Source: Bacteroidota bacterium
Lineage (GTDB): Bacteria > Bacteroidota > Bacteroidia > Bacteroidales > VadinHA17
DNA length: 45,624 nucleotides
Direction: 5' to 3'
NCBI GenBank assembly: GCA_011050615.1
Contig: DRFJ01000001.1
Span: forward strand, 1-45,624
The notes under the pieces: model-generated
The model's input: the letters and a program-made list of their open reading frames with translations, nothing else
What the model was told of the DNA's origin: nothing
Database searches by the model: none
Position numbers and translations under genes: made by a program
Part shown: positions 19,130-28,574 of the stretch, piece after piece
Layout of the letters: each line of letters starts with the position of its first letter
Position numbering within the stretch: the first letter of the stretch is position 1

Positions 19130-19597
19130 ATGATCCAGAGAATACAAACCCTTTATCTTGCTCTTGCTGCAGCCTTATCAGGATTTTTGCTGAAAGGCCC
19201 CATAGTTAGATTGCTTGGTATTGAGAATCAGATTTATGAGTTGAATTACAAAGGTATATATGCCCTTGAAAACGGACTAGCTAGCAATGTAATTGAAAAG
19301 AGTCTGCCACTCACCATAATATTGATAGCTGTCCCGGTGCTGTTTCTCCTGGCAATTTTCCTTTTCCGGCGCAGGAAATTACAGCTCAGAGTGACTGTTT
19401 TTGCAAGTCTCTTACTGGCAGGGGCCTTTCTGCTGCTGTTGTTTTATATTTTTTATACCGGCAGCAAGCTTGAAGCTGAGCTGATTTTCAATATCAAGCT
19501 TGTCTTCCCCTTTGCCGGTGCAATATTTGGTTACCTTGCCTTCAGGAATATTCTGAAGGATGAATTATTGATTAAATCGTATGACAGGATACGTTAA
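19130..19597 (+). CDS. DUF4293 family membrane protein
   Basis: 155 residues, start MIQRIQTLYLALAAALSGF, the typical DUF4293 opening. Four membrane helices are visible (about 7-23, 58-80, 90-112 and 120-140), with a short basic loop FRRRKLQLR between the second and third. This Bacteroidota-specific family has no known function. It is 28 nt after the second DUF5916 gene and 6 nt from the convergent pyrI, so it may ride on the DUF5916 transcript. Confidence 0.85.
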   Translation: MIQRIQTLYLALAAALSGFLLKGPIVRLLGIENQIYELNYKGIYALENGLASNVIEKSLPLTIILIAVPVLFLLAIFLFRRRKLQLRVTVFASLLLAGAFLLLLFYIFYTGSKLEAELIFNIKLVFPFAGAIFGYLAFRNILKDELLIKSYDRIR

Positions 19598-19603
19598 TGG
19601 TAA

Positions 19604-20068
19604 TTAAAGAATAACCATGTGTTCCTGGTCAGTTATCTTTTCACAGTAGTGGCATTTTAATGCTACATTCTTCTTGGATACCACCTTGAATCTGGTTGTA
19701 ACGGATTCAAAATTTGTTATACATTTCGGATTTACGCATCTGGCAATACCGATAATCTCATCCGGAACCCTGACAACACTTTTTTCCACAACTTCGTATC
19801 CTCTTATAATATTAAGCTTGGCATCAGGAGCTACCAGTGCTATACGGTTGATATCATCATCTTCGAAAAATATTCCTGCCAGCTTGATAATTGCTTTCCT
19901 GCCGAGCTTCTTGCTTTCAAGGTTTGTACCAAAAGTGATCTGATTGTTTATCTTATCCAGCCCCAGTATCTGTATAACCTTGAATAAACCGGATGCGGGT
20001 ATATGGTCAATAACTGTTCCGTTTTCAATTGCACTTACACTTAACTGTTTTGGTTCTTTCATGATCAT
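19604..20068 (-). CDS. pyrI: Aspartate carbamoyltransferase regulatory subunit
   Basis: 154 residues. PyrI binds nucleotide effectors (CTP/UTP inhibit, ATP activates) and holds the ATCase holoenzyme together. The N-terminal nucleotide-binding domain has VSAIENGTVIDHIPA; the C-terminal zinc domain has the four Cys ligands in CVNPKCITNFE and LKCHYCEK. It starts 6 nt after pyrB stops (an ATG at 20062 is the alternative start, two codons in), so both subunits come from one mRNA. Confidence 0.95.
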   Translation of the reverse strand: MIMKEPKQLSVSAIENGTVIDHIPASGLFKVIQILGLDKINNQITFGTNLESKKLGRKAIIKLAGIFFEDDDINRIALVAPDAKLNIIRGYEVVEKSVVRVPDEIIGIARCVNPKCITNFESVTTRFKVVSKKNVALKCHYCEKITDQEHMVIL

Positions 20069-20074
20069 ATTTTT

Positions 20075-20983
20075 TTATTTCAGGTTAAGTAAGCGGGTTA
20101 TTATAGCCTGCCGGGTATATACCCCGTTCAGGGCCTGCTGGAAATAATATGATTTTTCATTCATGTCAACATCTGTATGTATCTCATTTACACGCGGTAA
20201 CGGGTGCAGTATTTTCATGTTTTCCTTTGTTTCGCGGAGCATATGATTGCGCAGGACATATACATTTTTTACCTTTTCATATTCCATGGGATCACTGAAA
20301 CGTTCTTTCTGAACCCTTGTCATATAAATTATGTCAGCTTCTTTTATTATCTCCGTGAAGTCTGAATGTTCATAATACCTTAATCCGAGTTTATCCAAGT
20401 AGAGTTTATATTCCACCGGTATCCGGAGTTCTTCAGGGGATATGAAATTAAAGGTTGTATTCCATCTCGACATTGCCATTAATAGTGAGTGTACTGTACG
20501 TCCGTATTTGAGATCACCAACCAGGAAGAGATTAAGTTTATCAAGACTGCCCTGGGTTTTTCTTATTGAGTACAGGTCGAGCATAGTCTGTGTAGGATGC
20601 TGGTTGGCACCGTCGCCTGCATTTATCACCGGCACATCGGCTATTTCACTGGCGAGGCGGGCGCTTCCTTCGATTGGATGCCTCATCACTATCATGTCAC
20701 AGTAATTAGTAACTGTACGAATTGTGTCGTTCAGGGTTTCTCCCTTGGTGACACTTGATGAGGAAGCATCGGTGAAGCCTACTATCTTTCCTCCAAGTCG
20801 TGATATGGCACTTTCGAAACTAAGACGTGTGCGGGTTGAAGGTTCAAAGAAAAGGGTGGCAATGACTTTCCCTTCCAGTAAGGTCTGACTCGGTTGTTTT
20901 TCGAATTCTTCGGCAAGATCGAGTATTGATACCATCTCATCGGTACTCAGATCATCGATCGAAACCAGGCTCTTTTTATTCAT
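20075..20983 (-). CDS. pyrB: Aspartate carbamoyltransferase catalytic subunit
   Basis: 302 residues. PyrB makes N-carbamoyl-L-aspartate from carbamoyl phosphate and aspartate, the committed step of pyrimidine synthesis. Motifs: [15 protein letters not shown] (carbamoyl-phosphate site), [20 protein letters not shown] (the HPTQ motif), and [16 protein letters not shown] near the end. All are intact and the length is normal. It is the first gene of pyrBI. No PyrR-type attenuator or leader hairpin is evident in the 80 nt upstream. Confidence 0.97.
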   Translation of the reverse strand: MNKKSLVSIDDLSTDEMVSILDLAEEFEKQPSQTLLEGKVIATLFFEPSTRTRLSFESAISRLGGKIVGFTDASSSSVTKGETLNDTIRTVTNYCDMIVMRHPIEGSARLASEIADVPVINAGDGANQHPTQTMLDLYSIRKTQGSLDKLNLFLVGDLKYGRTVHSLLMAMSRWNTTFNFISPEELRIPVEYKLYLDKLGLRYYEHSDFTEIIKEADIIYMTRVQKERFSDPMEYEKVKNVYVLRNHMLRETKENMKILHPLPRVNEIHTDVDMNEKSYYFQQALNGVYTRQAIITRLLNLK

Positions 20984-21064
20984 TAATCAGTGATTTAAAT
21001 GATTAAAAATTGTTAATTAAACAAAGTTACAAACTATGAAATATTTAGACCTCTTTGTTAATAA

Positions 21065-21673
21065 TTAATTAATAAATACCTTCTTAAACTCGAGTTTTTC
21101 AATCAATTCAAATTTTTTCCTGATTTTATTTTCAAGGGAAGCCCTGAAATGTACTTTTAACGAACAATCCAGATCAAAAACCTGGTCACTCTGTTCGAGG
21201 TTATCCTCCTTGATAACCTTCATTACATCATTCATAGCTTCATATGGAAATTTCAAATGATAGGTGCAATTTATTATTCCTGTTACTATTACAGTATTTT
21301 CCAGTGCCTGCCTGGCAGCATTACGGTAGGCGTTTATCAGGCCTCCGGTACCCAGCAGTGTTCCACCGAAATATCTTACTACGATGATCAAAATATTGGT
21401 AAGATGGAATGATTTTATCTGACCCATTATGGGATTACCTGCAGTGCCCGCCGGTTCACCATCATCATTCACTCGCCAGTCATCATCCCCGGTACCCAGT
21501 TTGTATGCATAACAGTGGTGTCGGGCATCATGGTATTGCTTTCTGACTCTGTTGAGTACTTCTTTTACGCCCTCAACGCTATTAACAGGGGTGGCAACAG
21601 CAATGAATTTGCTTCCCCTGTCTTTGAACTGACCGCTTGCTTCTCCGCTTATGCTCCTGTACTCGTCTTTCAT
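21065..21673 (-). CDS. YigZ/IMPACT family protein
   Basis: 202 residues of the UPF0029/IMPACT family. GSKFIAVATPV near the start, HHCYAYKLG, then DGEPAGTAGNPI and VVRYFGGTLLGTGGLINAYR are the diagnostic segments; a smaller C-terminal UPF0029 domain follows (about 140-200). The eukaryotic homolog IMPACT affects translation control; the bacterial role is unclear. It starts 12 nt after the DMT transporter stops, so the TrmJ-DMT-YigZ genes form a three-gene minus-strand operon. Confidence 0.88.
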   Translation of the reverse strand: MKDEYRSISGEASGQFKDRGSKFIAVATPVNSVEGVKEVLNRVRKQYHDARHHCYAYKLGTGDDDWRVNDDGEPAGTAGNPIMGQIKSFHLTNILIIVVRYFGGTLLGTGGLINAYRNAARQALENTVIVTGIINCTYHLKFPYEAMNDVMKVIKEDNLEQSDQVFDLDCSLKVHFRASLENKIRKKFELIEKLEFKKVFIN

Positions 21674-21685
21674 CGCATAAAATAG

Positions 21686-22546
21686 TTAAAGGTAGCTGAG
21701 AAAAATAATTGTGATTATTGATAAGGCAATTCCGGCCTTATTAAGTATGCTCAGTTTCTCCCCGAAAAAGAAAAGAGCTATTATTACTGATAACACCACT
21801 ATGCCCATATTATTGATCCCAAATACAATTGAACTGTCAAATATCCTGGTCTCAAGGGCCATAATGAGCCCGTAAAGCGATCCAAAATTGACAATGCCGA
21901 GAATAATCCCGGCCATGATTATTTGAAGCATTTTTTTTGTTTCCTGCCTTCCCCTCCTGAAAAAACTGAATATTACCCCGGTCACTGCAGATATGGAGAA
22001 TAAGATTGAGGAGAAAAGTATTGAACTCCGGTCAACAATATGAATCTCCTGTGTATATTTAATCAGTGAATCAATCAGACCGGCTCCAAGGAAAAGCACA
22101 ACTGGCAGCAAAACGACCTGGATGCCTCTCTTTTTTGTTTTGTCCCTGTTATATGTAGTCATAAATACCGATAATAGAGCAAGGAGAATCCCGGTTATTT
22201 TAAGAACGGTTATTTCTTCATTGAAATAAAAGAGAGAGAAAGTTATAGGTATTACCACTGACATTTTCGAGGCAACCGATGTTACGGCTATTCCTGCTTT
22301 CTGAGTCGACAGGGCTATTACAAAGAACATTACTATGAAGAGGATGCCGATTATAACAGCCATGTGTAGCCACCCGGAATTAAAATCATTTCTTGCCGGC
22401 AGTCCGCCAATTACAAAACCAAGTATTGCAGCGGCAAAATAGTTTATTACTATTATCCTGAAAGTATCCAGCTTCATATTGCCCGCTATCTTGAAGACAA
22501 CCATAATAGCTGCAGTGGATATTATACAGAGGAGAAGATAAATCAT
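21686..22546 (-). CDS. EamA/DMT-type transporter
   Basis: 286 residues, hydrophobic, with about ten membrane helices and an internal duplication (two five-helix halves separated by the charged loop TTYNRDKTKKRGIQ near 140). The layout fits the drug/metabolite transporter (EamA) superfamily, inner membrane, usually exporters. Substrate unknown. Its ATG overlaps the TrmJ stop codon (ATGA), so translation is coupled. Confidence 0.8.
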   Translation of the reverse strand: MIYLLLCIISTAAIMVVFKIAGNMKLDTFRIIVINYFAAAILGFVIGGLPARNDFNSGWLHMAVIIGILFIVMFFVIALSTQKAGIAVTSVASKMSVVIPITFSLFYFNEEITVLKITGILLALLSVFMTTYNRDKTKKRGIQVVLLPVVLFLGAGLIDSLIKYTQEIHIVDRSSILFSSILFSISAVTGVIFSFFRRGRQETKKMLQIIMAGIILGIVNFGSLYGLIMALETRIFDSSIVFGINNMGIVVLSVIIALFFFGEKLSILNKAGIALSIITIIFLSYL

Positions 22547-23244
22547 ATTTTCCCCTCCTCGTATTTTTTTATCAGTGCATTTGCAACCGAATGTAATAAT
22601 CTGATATCCTTAACCGGGGCCATGCTTATTCGTTCCATAATCCTCCCTTTCAGTGTTTTATTCCTGCTTACTGTTGTTCCTTCAAGCAACTTTACTATTT
22701 TCTCTTGAATTACAGTCACAGAGCCTGAACCTTCTTTCGGACGTTTATCAGAAATATTTACCAGTTGCTGATTCCGTCCCAGTTCGTAGGCATACAGCAT
22801 AACTGCATGTGAAAGGTTGAGTGAGGGGAAGCTGGCTGCCATCAATACTGTGCTGGTAATGTGACATAATTTAAGCTCTTCGTTTGTCAATCCTGATTCC
22901 TCCCTTCCAAATACAATTGCAACCTTACTGTATTCATCCTGCCTCTCATAAAGGAAAGGTCTCAGCTGCTTAATATCAATATATTCTCCCCTGGTTATCC
23001 GCTGTTTTGCAGTGGTTCCAATAACCAAACCGAAGTCGTGCACAGCGTCCTCAAGTGTTTCAAAAACACCGGCATTATCAAGTATGTCCTTTGAACCATG
23101 GGCCAGCCACAGGGCCTTACCTTCCTTAAACTCACAGGGCTTAACAAGAATTAATTTTCTAAAGCCCATTGTTTTTATTGCGCGTGCAGCCGCACCTAAA
23201 TTTTCAGGCACTTTGGGTTCAACAAGGATGAATGAGATATCCAC
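22543..23244 (-). CDS. TrmJ-like tRNA 2'-O-methyltransferase (SpoU/TrmH family)
   Basis: 233 residues of the SPOUT superfamily. FILVEPKVPENLGAAARAIK is motif 1 of the TrmJ subgroup, VAIVFGREESGLTNEEL is motif 2 (SAM-binding knot) and SFPSLNLSHAVMLYAYEL is motif 3. TrmJ methylates the ribose of residue 32 in the tRNA anticodon loop. The start is GTG at 23244, giving MDISFILVEPK, exactly where the family begins. It is the first gene of the TrmJ-DMT-YigZ operon and diverges from the GroES-like gene. Confidence 0.87.
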   Translation of the reverse strand: MDISFILVEPKVPENLGAAARAIKTMGFRKLILVKPCEFKEGKALWLAHGSKDILDNAGVFETLEDAVHDFGLVIGTTAKQRITRGEYIDIKQLRPFLYERQDEYSKVAIVFGREESGLTNEELKLCHITSTVLMAASFPSLNLSHAVMLYAYELGRNQQLVNISDKRPKEGSGSVTVIQEKIVKLLEGTTVSRNKTLKGRIMERISMAPVKDIRLLHSVANALIKKYEEGKI

Positions 23245-23298
23245 TTCTGAAATTTTTTACAAATATTTCGAAAAAATACCGTATCAGAAAATAATATA

Positions 23299-23306
23299 TA
23301 AATTTG
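23299..23306 (+). promoter_or_regulatory. Putative -7 box of the GroES-like gene
   Basis: TAAATTTG, a perfect TAnnTTTG, 25 nt before the ATG at 23331. No TTG lies at the -33 distance. Confidence 0.4.
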
Positions 23307-23330
23307 TGTGTGCATCGAAAAAATGAGGCT

Positions 23331-23714
23331 ATGAATGTACTTTTAGACGAGAAAGATCTTAACAAGTTAATCGTGGTGGGTGACAGGATCCTTATAAAAC
23401 CAAAAACCCCACAGTCAAAAACCAAATCAGGCCTGTATCTTCCCCCTGGGGTTCAGGAAAATGAGAAAGTTCAGGTGGGATATGTTTTGAAGGTTGGTCC
23501 TGGTTATCCAATACCTTCAGTAACGGATGTTGACGAGCCGTGGAAAAAAAGAACTGAAGAGCCACAGTATGTTCCCTTGCAGCCGAAAGAAGGAGATCTT
23601 GCAGTATACATGCAAAATACAGCTGTGGAGATAGAATTTAACAGGGAAAAATATGTTGTGGTATCTCAATCAAGCATACTCCTCCTTGTAAGGGATGAAG
23701 GATTATTTGAATAG
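23331..23714 (+). CDS. GroES/Cpn10-like co-chaperonin family protein
   Basis: 127 residues from the ATG at 23331; upstream codons to 23304 are open but give an unlikely N-terminus. The Cpn10 fold is visible as VVGDRILIKPKTPQSKTKSG (start of GroES, ending in the mobile-loop region), GLYLPPG, then VGYVLKVGPGYP. A segment of about 30 residues (SVTDVDEPWKKRTEEPQYVP) is inserted relative to normal GroES. No groEL follows, so this is probably an accessory Cpn10 paralog rather than the main co-chaperonin. Confidence 0.8.
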   Translation: MNVLLDEKDLNKLIVVGDRILIKPKTPQSKTKSGLYLPPGVQENEKVQVGYVLKVGPGYPIPSVTDVDEPWKKRTEEPQYVPLQPKEGDLAVYMQNTAVEIEFNREKYVVVSQSSILLLVRDEGLFE

Positions 23715-23753
23715 ACCCGTTTTATCAAGCCCCCATTAAATTAAGTAAGTCAT

Positions 23754-26114
23754 ATGAAATTAAAATTATTCCTGCCTGCTCTGTTTTTATTTTTAATTCT
23801 CACTGCCATTGTTTCACTCCTGGTTTTGAGAAAAGCGAATTCCGGGAGGCTGAAAAACGAAATTGCCCAATATTCAGGCAGTGAAAGTTGCAAACCCTGT
23901 CATGAAAAGTTTTACCGGCTCTGGCATGATTCTTTCCATGGTCTGGCCATGCAGCCTGTAACAGGCGATTTTATCAAAAAAAATATACATTCATTTGGGC
24001 AGGAAATAAGAGTGGGCACCGATACGTTTAAAGTTACCTTAGAAGGTGACACTCTTCTTTTCACTGAGAAGAAAAGATCAGGCATAAGCACTGACTATCC
24101 TGCTGTTCATGCAATGGGTGGAAAGTATATTTATTATTTCCTTACACCATTACCTGGCGGCCGCCTTCAGGTTTTACCCCTTGCTTACGATTGCGATACC
24201 CATAGCTGGTATAACAATCCTGAAAGCGGTGTGAGACATTTTGAAACTATTGAGGATGCGCCCCTCGACTGGATGAGTCATCTTTACACATTCAATACTA
24301 CATGTTATAATTGTCATGTGAGTCAGTTGGAAACTAATTATAAGCTGGAAGATAATACCTATAATACCAAATGGAGAGAACCGGGTATAAACTGTGAAAC
24401 ATGTCATGGGCCTAGTTATGAACACATAGCTGAATGTGTAGAAGCAGGGGAGGGGGAAACACCTGATGACCTTAAGATAGTGCAGACCCGTGAATATACC
24501 CCCGCACAGCATAACGCCGCATGCGGCTCATGCCATGCCAAGGCAACTGTTATTGCCGGATCATTTGAACCGGGTGGACGGTTTTATGATTATTTTGACC
24601 TTATAACTATTGAGAACCCTGATTTTTATGCTGATGGGCGTGATCTTGGTGAGAACTATACAATGACCACATGGGAAATGAACAAATGTGCTGAAAGCAG
24701 TGATATGCATTGTGTGAGCTGCCATACATCAAGTGGCAGGTACCGTTTTGCAGGAGAGAATGAGAATGATGCCTGTATGCCATGCCACGCTGACAAGGTA
24801 AGCGATGTAAGCGCCCACAGCTTTCATGAACCTGACTCGGAGGGCAGTAAATGTATCTCATGTCATATGCCAAAAACCATTTTTGCCCGGATGGACAGGA
24901 GTGATCATTCTTTTCGCCCACCAATGCCACAGGCCACAATCGCTTTCGGTTCGCCTAATGCCTGCAATATATGCCATGACCGGGAATCAGCCGAATGGGC
25001 TGAGAAAGAGATAGGGAAAACACACAAGCGTGAATACCAGCAAGATGAAATAGAAAATGCCTATTTGATCAGAAAGGCAAGGGAAGGTGACTGGTCATAT
25101 CTCGATAAAATACTATCAGGCCTTGATAGCGGGCAGTATAATAAGATATATACAACATCATTCATACGTTTGCTTGAAAATTGCAGTGATCCGGCAAAAT
25201 GGGAAGTTATGTTGAAATTAACACACCATGAATCTCCACTTGTAAGGGGGGCTGCTGCTCACAGTCTCTATACCAGTGATTCCAGGCAGTCTTTTGAACG
25301 GCTGACTGAGCTTGTTGAGGATGATTTCAGGGTGGTAAGGATAAATGCGGCTTTCGCACTAAGTTCATTCCCTGACAAATATATTACCGAATTAAACAGG
25401 ACTAAAATATCTGAGGCTCTCCGGGAATATGAAAACTCACTTATAACACATCCCGATGACTGGTCAGCTTATTACAATCTTGGCAACTTTTACAGTAATC
25501 TCAATGATTTTGAAAGAGCACTTCAGGCATATAATACTTCGATAATAATTTACCCTGAAGCGATCATGCCAATGGTTAATGCCGGCTTTATTTATTCATT
25601 ACAGGGAAACTACAACAAGGCTGAAGAGATGTTTACACGGGCTCTCTCTTATGAACCCAACCATGAGGCTGCCTTGCTAAACCTGGCACTTCTGTACGGT
25701 GAGACAGGGAAGAGGGAACTGGCAAAGCAATACTTTAAACGCCTGATGGATGCAAGTGAGAAAAATTCAGTGGCGTCCTATAACCTTGCAATACTTGAAT
25801 CGGAGACCGATATGGCGAAATCAGTGGAGCTTAGCCGGAAAGCTATGGAATGGGAGCCTGATGAACCCAAATATGCCTATACTCATGCTTATTATCTTCT
25901 ACAAACAGATAAAACAGAAGCTGCAAAGAACATACTTCATGAGATAATTGGGGCTGACAGTACTTTTTTTGATTCATACTTCCTCTTATCCACTATTTAC
26001 ATCAACCAGGGTGATTCAGCAAAAGCAGTAGCTATCCTTAATAAAGCAATGGATAATGTAAATCTTACACCAGATCAGAGGCAGGCAATTCAAAACAGGT
26101 TAGATCAGCTCTGA
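23754..26114 (+). CDS. Eight-heme cytochrome c with C-terminal TPRs
   Basis: 786 residues. An N-terminal hydrophobic helix (about 3-25) acts as signal anchor, placing the rest in the periplasm. Eight CxxCH heme sites follow in order: CKPCH, CYNCH, CETCH, CGSCH, CVSCH, CMPCH, CISCH, CNICH, all within about residues 40-410, resembling cytochrome c554-type multihemes. Then come HEAT-like helices (about 420-560) and at least five TPRs (for example DWSAYYNLGNFYSNLNDFER). It is likely an electron-transfer or redox enzyme; substrate unknown. The next gene starts 6 nt later. Confidence 0.85.
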   Translation: MKLKLFLPALFLFLILTAIVSLLVLRKANSGRLKNEIAQYSGSESCKPCHEKFYRLWHDSFHGLAMQPVTGDFIKKNIHSFGQEIRVGTDTFKVTLEGDTLLFTEKKRSGISTDYPAVHAMGGKYIYYFLTPLPGGRLQVLPLAYDCDTHSWYNNPESGVRHFETIEDAPLDWMSHLYTFNTTCYNCHVSQLETNYKLEDNTYNTKWREPGINCETCHGPSYEHIAECVEAGEGETPDDLKIVQTREYTPAQHNAACGSCHAKATVIAGSFEPGGRFYDYFDLITIENPDFYADGRDLGENYTMTTWEMNKCAESSDMHCVSCHTSSGRYRFAGENENDACMPCHADKVSDVSAHSFHEPDSEGSKCISCHMPKTIFARMDRSDHSFRPPMPQATIAFGSPNACNICHDRESAEWAEKEIGKTHKREYQQDEIENAYLIRKAREGDWSYLDKILSGLDSGQYNKIYTTSFIRLLENCSDPAKWEVMLKLTHHESPLVRGAAAHSLYTSDSRQSFERLTELVEDDFRVVRINAAFALSSFPDKYITELNRTKISEALREYENSLITHPDDWSAYYNLGNFYSNLNDFERALQAYNTSIIIYPEAIMPMVNAGFIYSLQGNYNKAEEMFTRALSYEPNHEAALLNLALLYGETGKRELAKQYFKRLMDASEKNSVASYNLAILESETDMAKSVELSRKAMEWEPDEPKYAYTHAYYLLQTDKTEAAKNILHEIIGADSTFFDSYFLLSTIYINQGDSAKAVAILNKAMDNVNLTPDQRQAIQNRLDQL

Positions 26115-26120
26115 AAAAAA

Positions 26121-27212
26121 ATGAAAATTAGCAGGAATATAACTTCGGTATTTGAAAAAAATGATTTGATTACTGTCCGGGAGGAATACCCTGGTTATTC
26201 ATTTTTTTATATTAATTTCATCGTGCATCAAGATAGGGATATTTATCTGGCAATGAAAAATTTATCAGCTTACCTGGTAAATAATGGACTGCAAGTATTG
26301 ATTGGCTTTGCCTTTGGCTTTCGAAGCCCTGTAATTAATGATTCATCCAATGAACTCGTTTGTTTAATATTCCTGAAGCATAGTGTTTCATCCGGCTATC
26401 AGATTCAATTAATATGTACTGATAGCAGGAATGTTAAAACAATAAGAAACCCGGGAAACGCCATCATTAAAACTGTCAATCATTATGATTGTTTACTTTT
26501 TTTCATAAGCAACATACAGTATGATCAGTTGGATGATTGCTACAGTCAGGCTTACTCTGCATTTAAAATACTTGGCAAAATACTTAAAGATAACACTATC
26601 AGCTATAATAACCTTGCTCGCACATGGCTTTATCTTCATAATATACTGGCTTGGTATAGTGATTTAAACAGGGCCAGAACTGACTTTTATACTGAAGAGA
26701 ATATCTTTGGCGGTCTTATTCCGGCCAGCACCGGGATCGGGCTGGACAATATTGAGGATAAGTGCCTTTCGGTCAATGCTTTTGCTCTTAAAGCGAAAGA
26801 TGAAAAGGGGAAGGTAAGAATGGTTGATTCCCCGATGCAGTGTGATGCAATAAACTATAAAAGCTCGTTCAGCAGGGCGGTGGAGATCATTTTCAAAACA
26901 TCAAAAAAACTGATCATTAGTGGAACGGCTTCAATTAACGACAAAGGGAAGACACTCTATAAAAATAGTGTTGTAAATCAGATAGAGCACACCATGGATG
27001 TGGTGAAGGCCATTCTGGTTAATGAGAAATACGATTGGGATAATATTGTACGCGCTATTACATACTTTCCGGATACACAGCATATAAAGCATTTCAAGGA
27101 TTATTGCATTGACAGGGGAATTGACACTTCTTACATTCTATCTGTTGGTGGTACAGTATGCAGGGATGATTTGCTGTTTGAGATTGAACTCGATGCAGTT
27201 AAACCATTATAA
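26121..27212 (+). CDS. FkbO/Hyg5-like chorismatase family protein (RidA fold)
   Basis: 363 residues, no signal peptide. The central segment LARTWLYLHNILAWYSDLNR followed by RTDFYTEENIFGG and PASTGIG, and the later SSFSRAVEI, KKLIISGTASI and CRDDLLFEIELDAV, match the chorismatase family, built from two RidA-like halves. Characterised members (FkbO, Hyg5, XanB2) hydrolyse chorismate to dihydroxycyclohexadiene-carboxylate or hydroxybenzoates plus pyruvate. Here the N-terminal half is weakly conserved. It starts 6 nt after the multiheme cytochrome, so it is cotranscribed with it. Family fairly sure; reaction not. Confidence 0.75.
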   Translation: MKISRNITSVFEKNDLITVREEYPGYSFFYINFIVHQDRDIYLAMKNLSAYLVNNGLQVLIGFAFGFRSPVINDSSNELVCLIFLKHSVSSGYQIQLICTDSRNVKTIRNPGNAIIKTVNHYDCLLFFISNIQYDQLDDCYSQAYSAFKILGKILKDNTISYNNLARTWLYLHNILAWYSDLNRARTDFYTEENIFGGLIPASTGIGLDNIEDKCLSVNAFALKAKDEKGKVRMVDSPMQCDAINYKSSFSRAVEIIFKTSKKLIISGTASINDKGKTLYKNSVVNQIEHTMDVVKAILVNEKYDWDNIVRAITYFPDTQHIKHFKDYCIDRGIDTSYILSVGGTVCRDDLLFEIELDAVKPL

Positions 27213-27214
27213 TA

Positions 27215-28384
27215 TCAAGACGCGTAAAGCGAAAATACCTTAAATTCCCTGTTGAATTGTTCAATATCATTTTTCCATCTTTCCCTTTCCTGATTAAGTG
27301 GGCTACTGTCAGAAATGGTCATTCTGAGACTACTGTCACCGGAGAGTATATCAAAGGGCATCAACTCCTCCTCATATTCATAGGGTGGGTCTTTAAATTC
27401 AAGCATGCCTGATATATCGTTTATCTTTTTAAAAATACAGGCAGCTGCGTATACAGGTTCGTATAGATTGTAATCAGTAATGTGAATCTGAATTCCACTG
27501 CAGTATTCTCCGGCAAATTTATGGAAAGTTGGGATGAAGTTATGCAGCCTGAAAGCACAGCCCGGGATTTTCATCTTGCTGAGTTCGTGAATTATTTTTT
27601 CATTATCAATGAACGGAGCACCACAGAGTTCGAACGGCAGGGTGGTACCCCGGCCCTCCGAAATATTAAGTGCTTCAACAAGTACCATTCCGGGGTACAC
27701 CATTGCTGTATTAACCGAAGGCATGTTTGGTGACGGCAGTACCCAGGGTAAACCGGTATCCGGCCAGGTCATCGCTCTATTCCATTCTTCCATTTCAATT
27801 ACGGTTAAGCTACAGTTGATATCTTCTCTTTCATTTATCCACCCGGCCATTTCTCCTATCGTCATTCCATGGCACAGGGGTATCTCTGCACCACCGACAA
27901 ATGTATAGAATTCTCTTTTTAAGAGGGCTCCGTCCCTTTTAATACCGCCGAGAGGGTTGGGCCTGTCAATCACCAGAACAGGTATATTTTTTTCGGCACA
28001 GGCTTCCATGCAATTTTTCAGGGTCCAGACATAGGTATAAGGCCTTGTGCCAACATCCTGCAGATCAACCATCAATATTTCAGTGTCAGCAAGCATTTTA
28101 CCTGTCGGCTTCCTTGTCTTCCCGTATAAACTGTATACGGGAACATCATATTTTGGATCCTTATACCCTTCCCATTCTATCATATTATCCTGTGTCTGGC
28201 CAAACAGACCATGCTGCGGGCCGAATATAGCTGAAAGGTGAACGGATCCGGATTTAATGACTTTATCTATTATATGTTCATACATTCTGTTTATGCTCGA
28301 GGCATGACACAGGACACCGACTTTCTTGTTTTTCAACAGGGGAAGTACCTGCTTCTCATAATTGTCTAAGCCTGTTTTTACCAT
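27215..28384 (-). CDS. NamZ-like DUF1343 protein without signal peptide
   Basis: 389 residues from the ATG at 28384 (MVKTGLDNYEKQ), which matches the family start; the frame extends 14 codons further. DUF1343 features: KNKKVGVLCHASSI, FGPQHGLFGQTQDN, YSLYGKTRKPTGKML, MVDLQDVGTRPYTYVWTL and EGRGTTLPFELCGAPF. NamZ of Bacteroidota is an exo-beta-N-acetylmuramidase used in recovering cell-wall sugars. No signal peptide or lipobox is visible, so this copy appears cytoplasmic. It is convergent with the chorismatase-like gene, 2 nt apart. Confidence 0.82.
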   Translation of the reverse strand: MVKTGLDNYEKQVLPLLKNKKVGVLCHASSINRMYEHIIDKVIKSGSVHLSAIFGPQHGLFGQTQDNMIEWEGYKDPKYDVPVYSLYGKTRKPTGKMLADTEILMVDLQDVGTRPYTYVWTLKNCMEACAEKNIPVLVIDRPNPLGGIKRDGALLKREFYTFVGGAEIPLCHGMTIGEMAGWINEREDINCSLTVIEMEEWNRAMTWPDTGLPWVLPSPNMPSVNTAMVYPGMVLVEALNISEGRGTTLPFELCGAPFIDNEKIIHELSKMKIPGCAFRLHNFIPTFHKFAGEYCSGIQIHITDYNLYEPVYAAACIFKKINDISGMLEFKDPPYEYEEELMPFDILSGDSSLRMTISDSSPLNQERERWKNDIEQFNREFKVFSLYAS

Positions 28385-28574
28385 ATGTTTAATTAATTGA
28401 AAGTGTTCTAATAAACAAATCCTCAAACAGAAATGTTATTCTGATGTAAGGTTTTAACCGGCGATGCTTTAAAAATTGCTATGATATATGAATGTTTTTT
28501 AACATCCTTTAAGCAAGTTGATGGCAAAATAAATATAAAATGTTCATTATTTAATTAAATGAGATTAAATTTGC

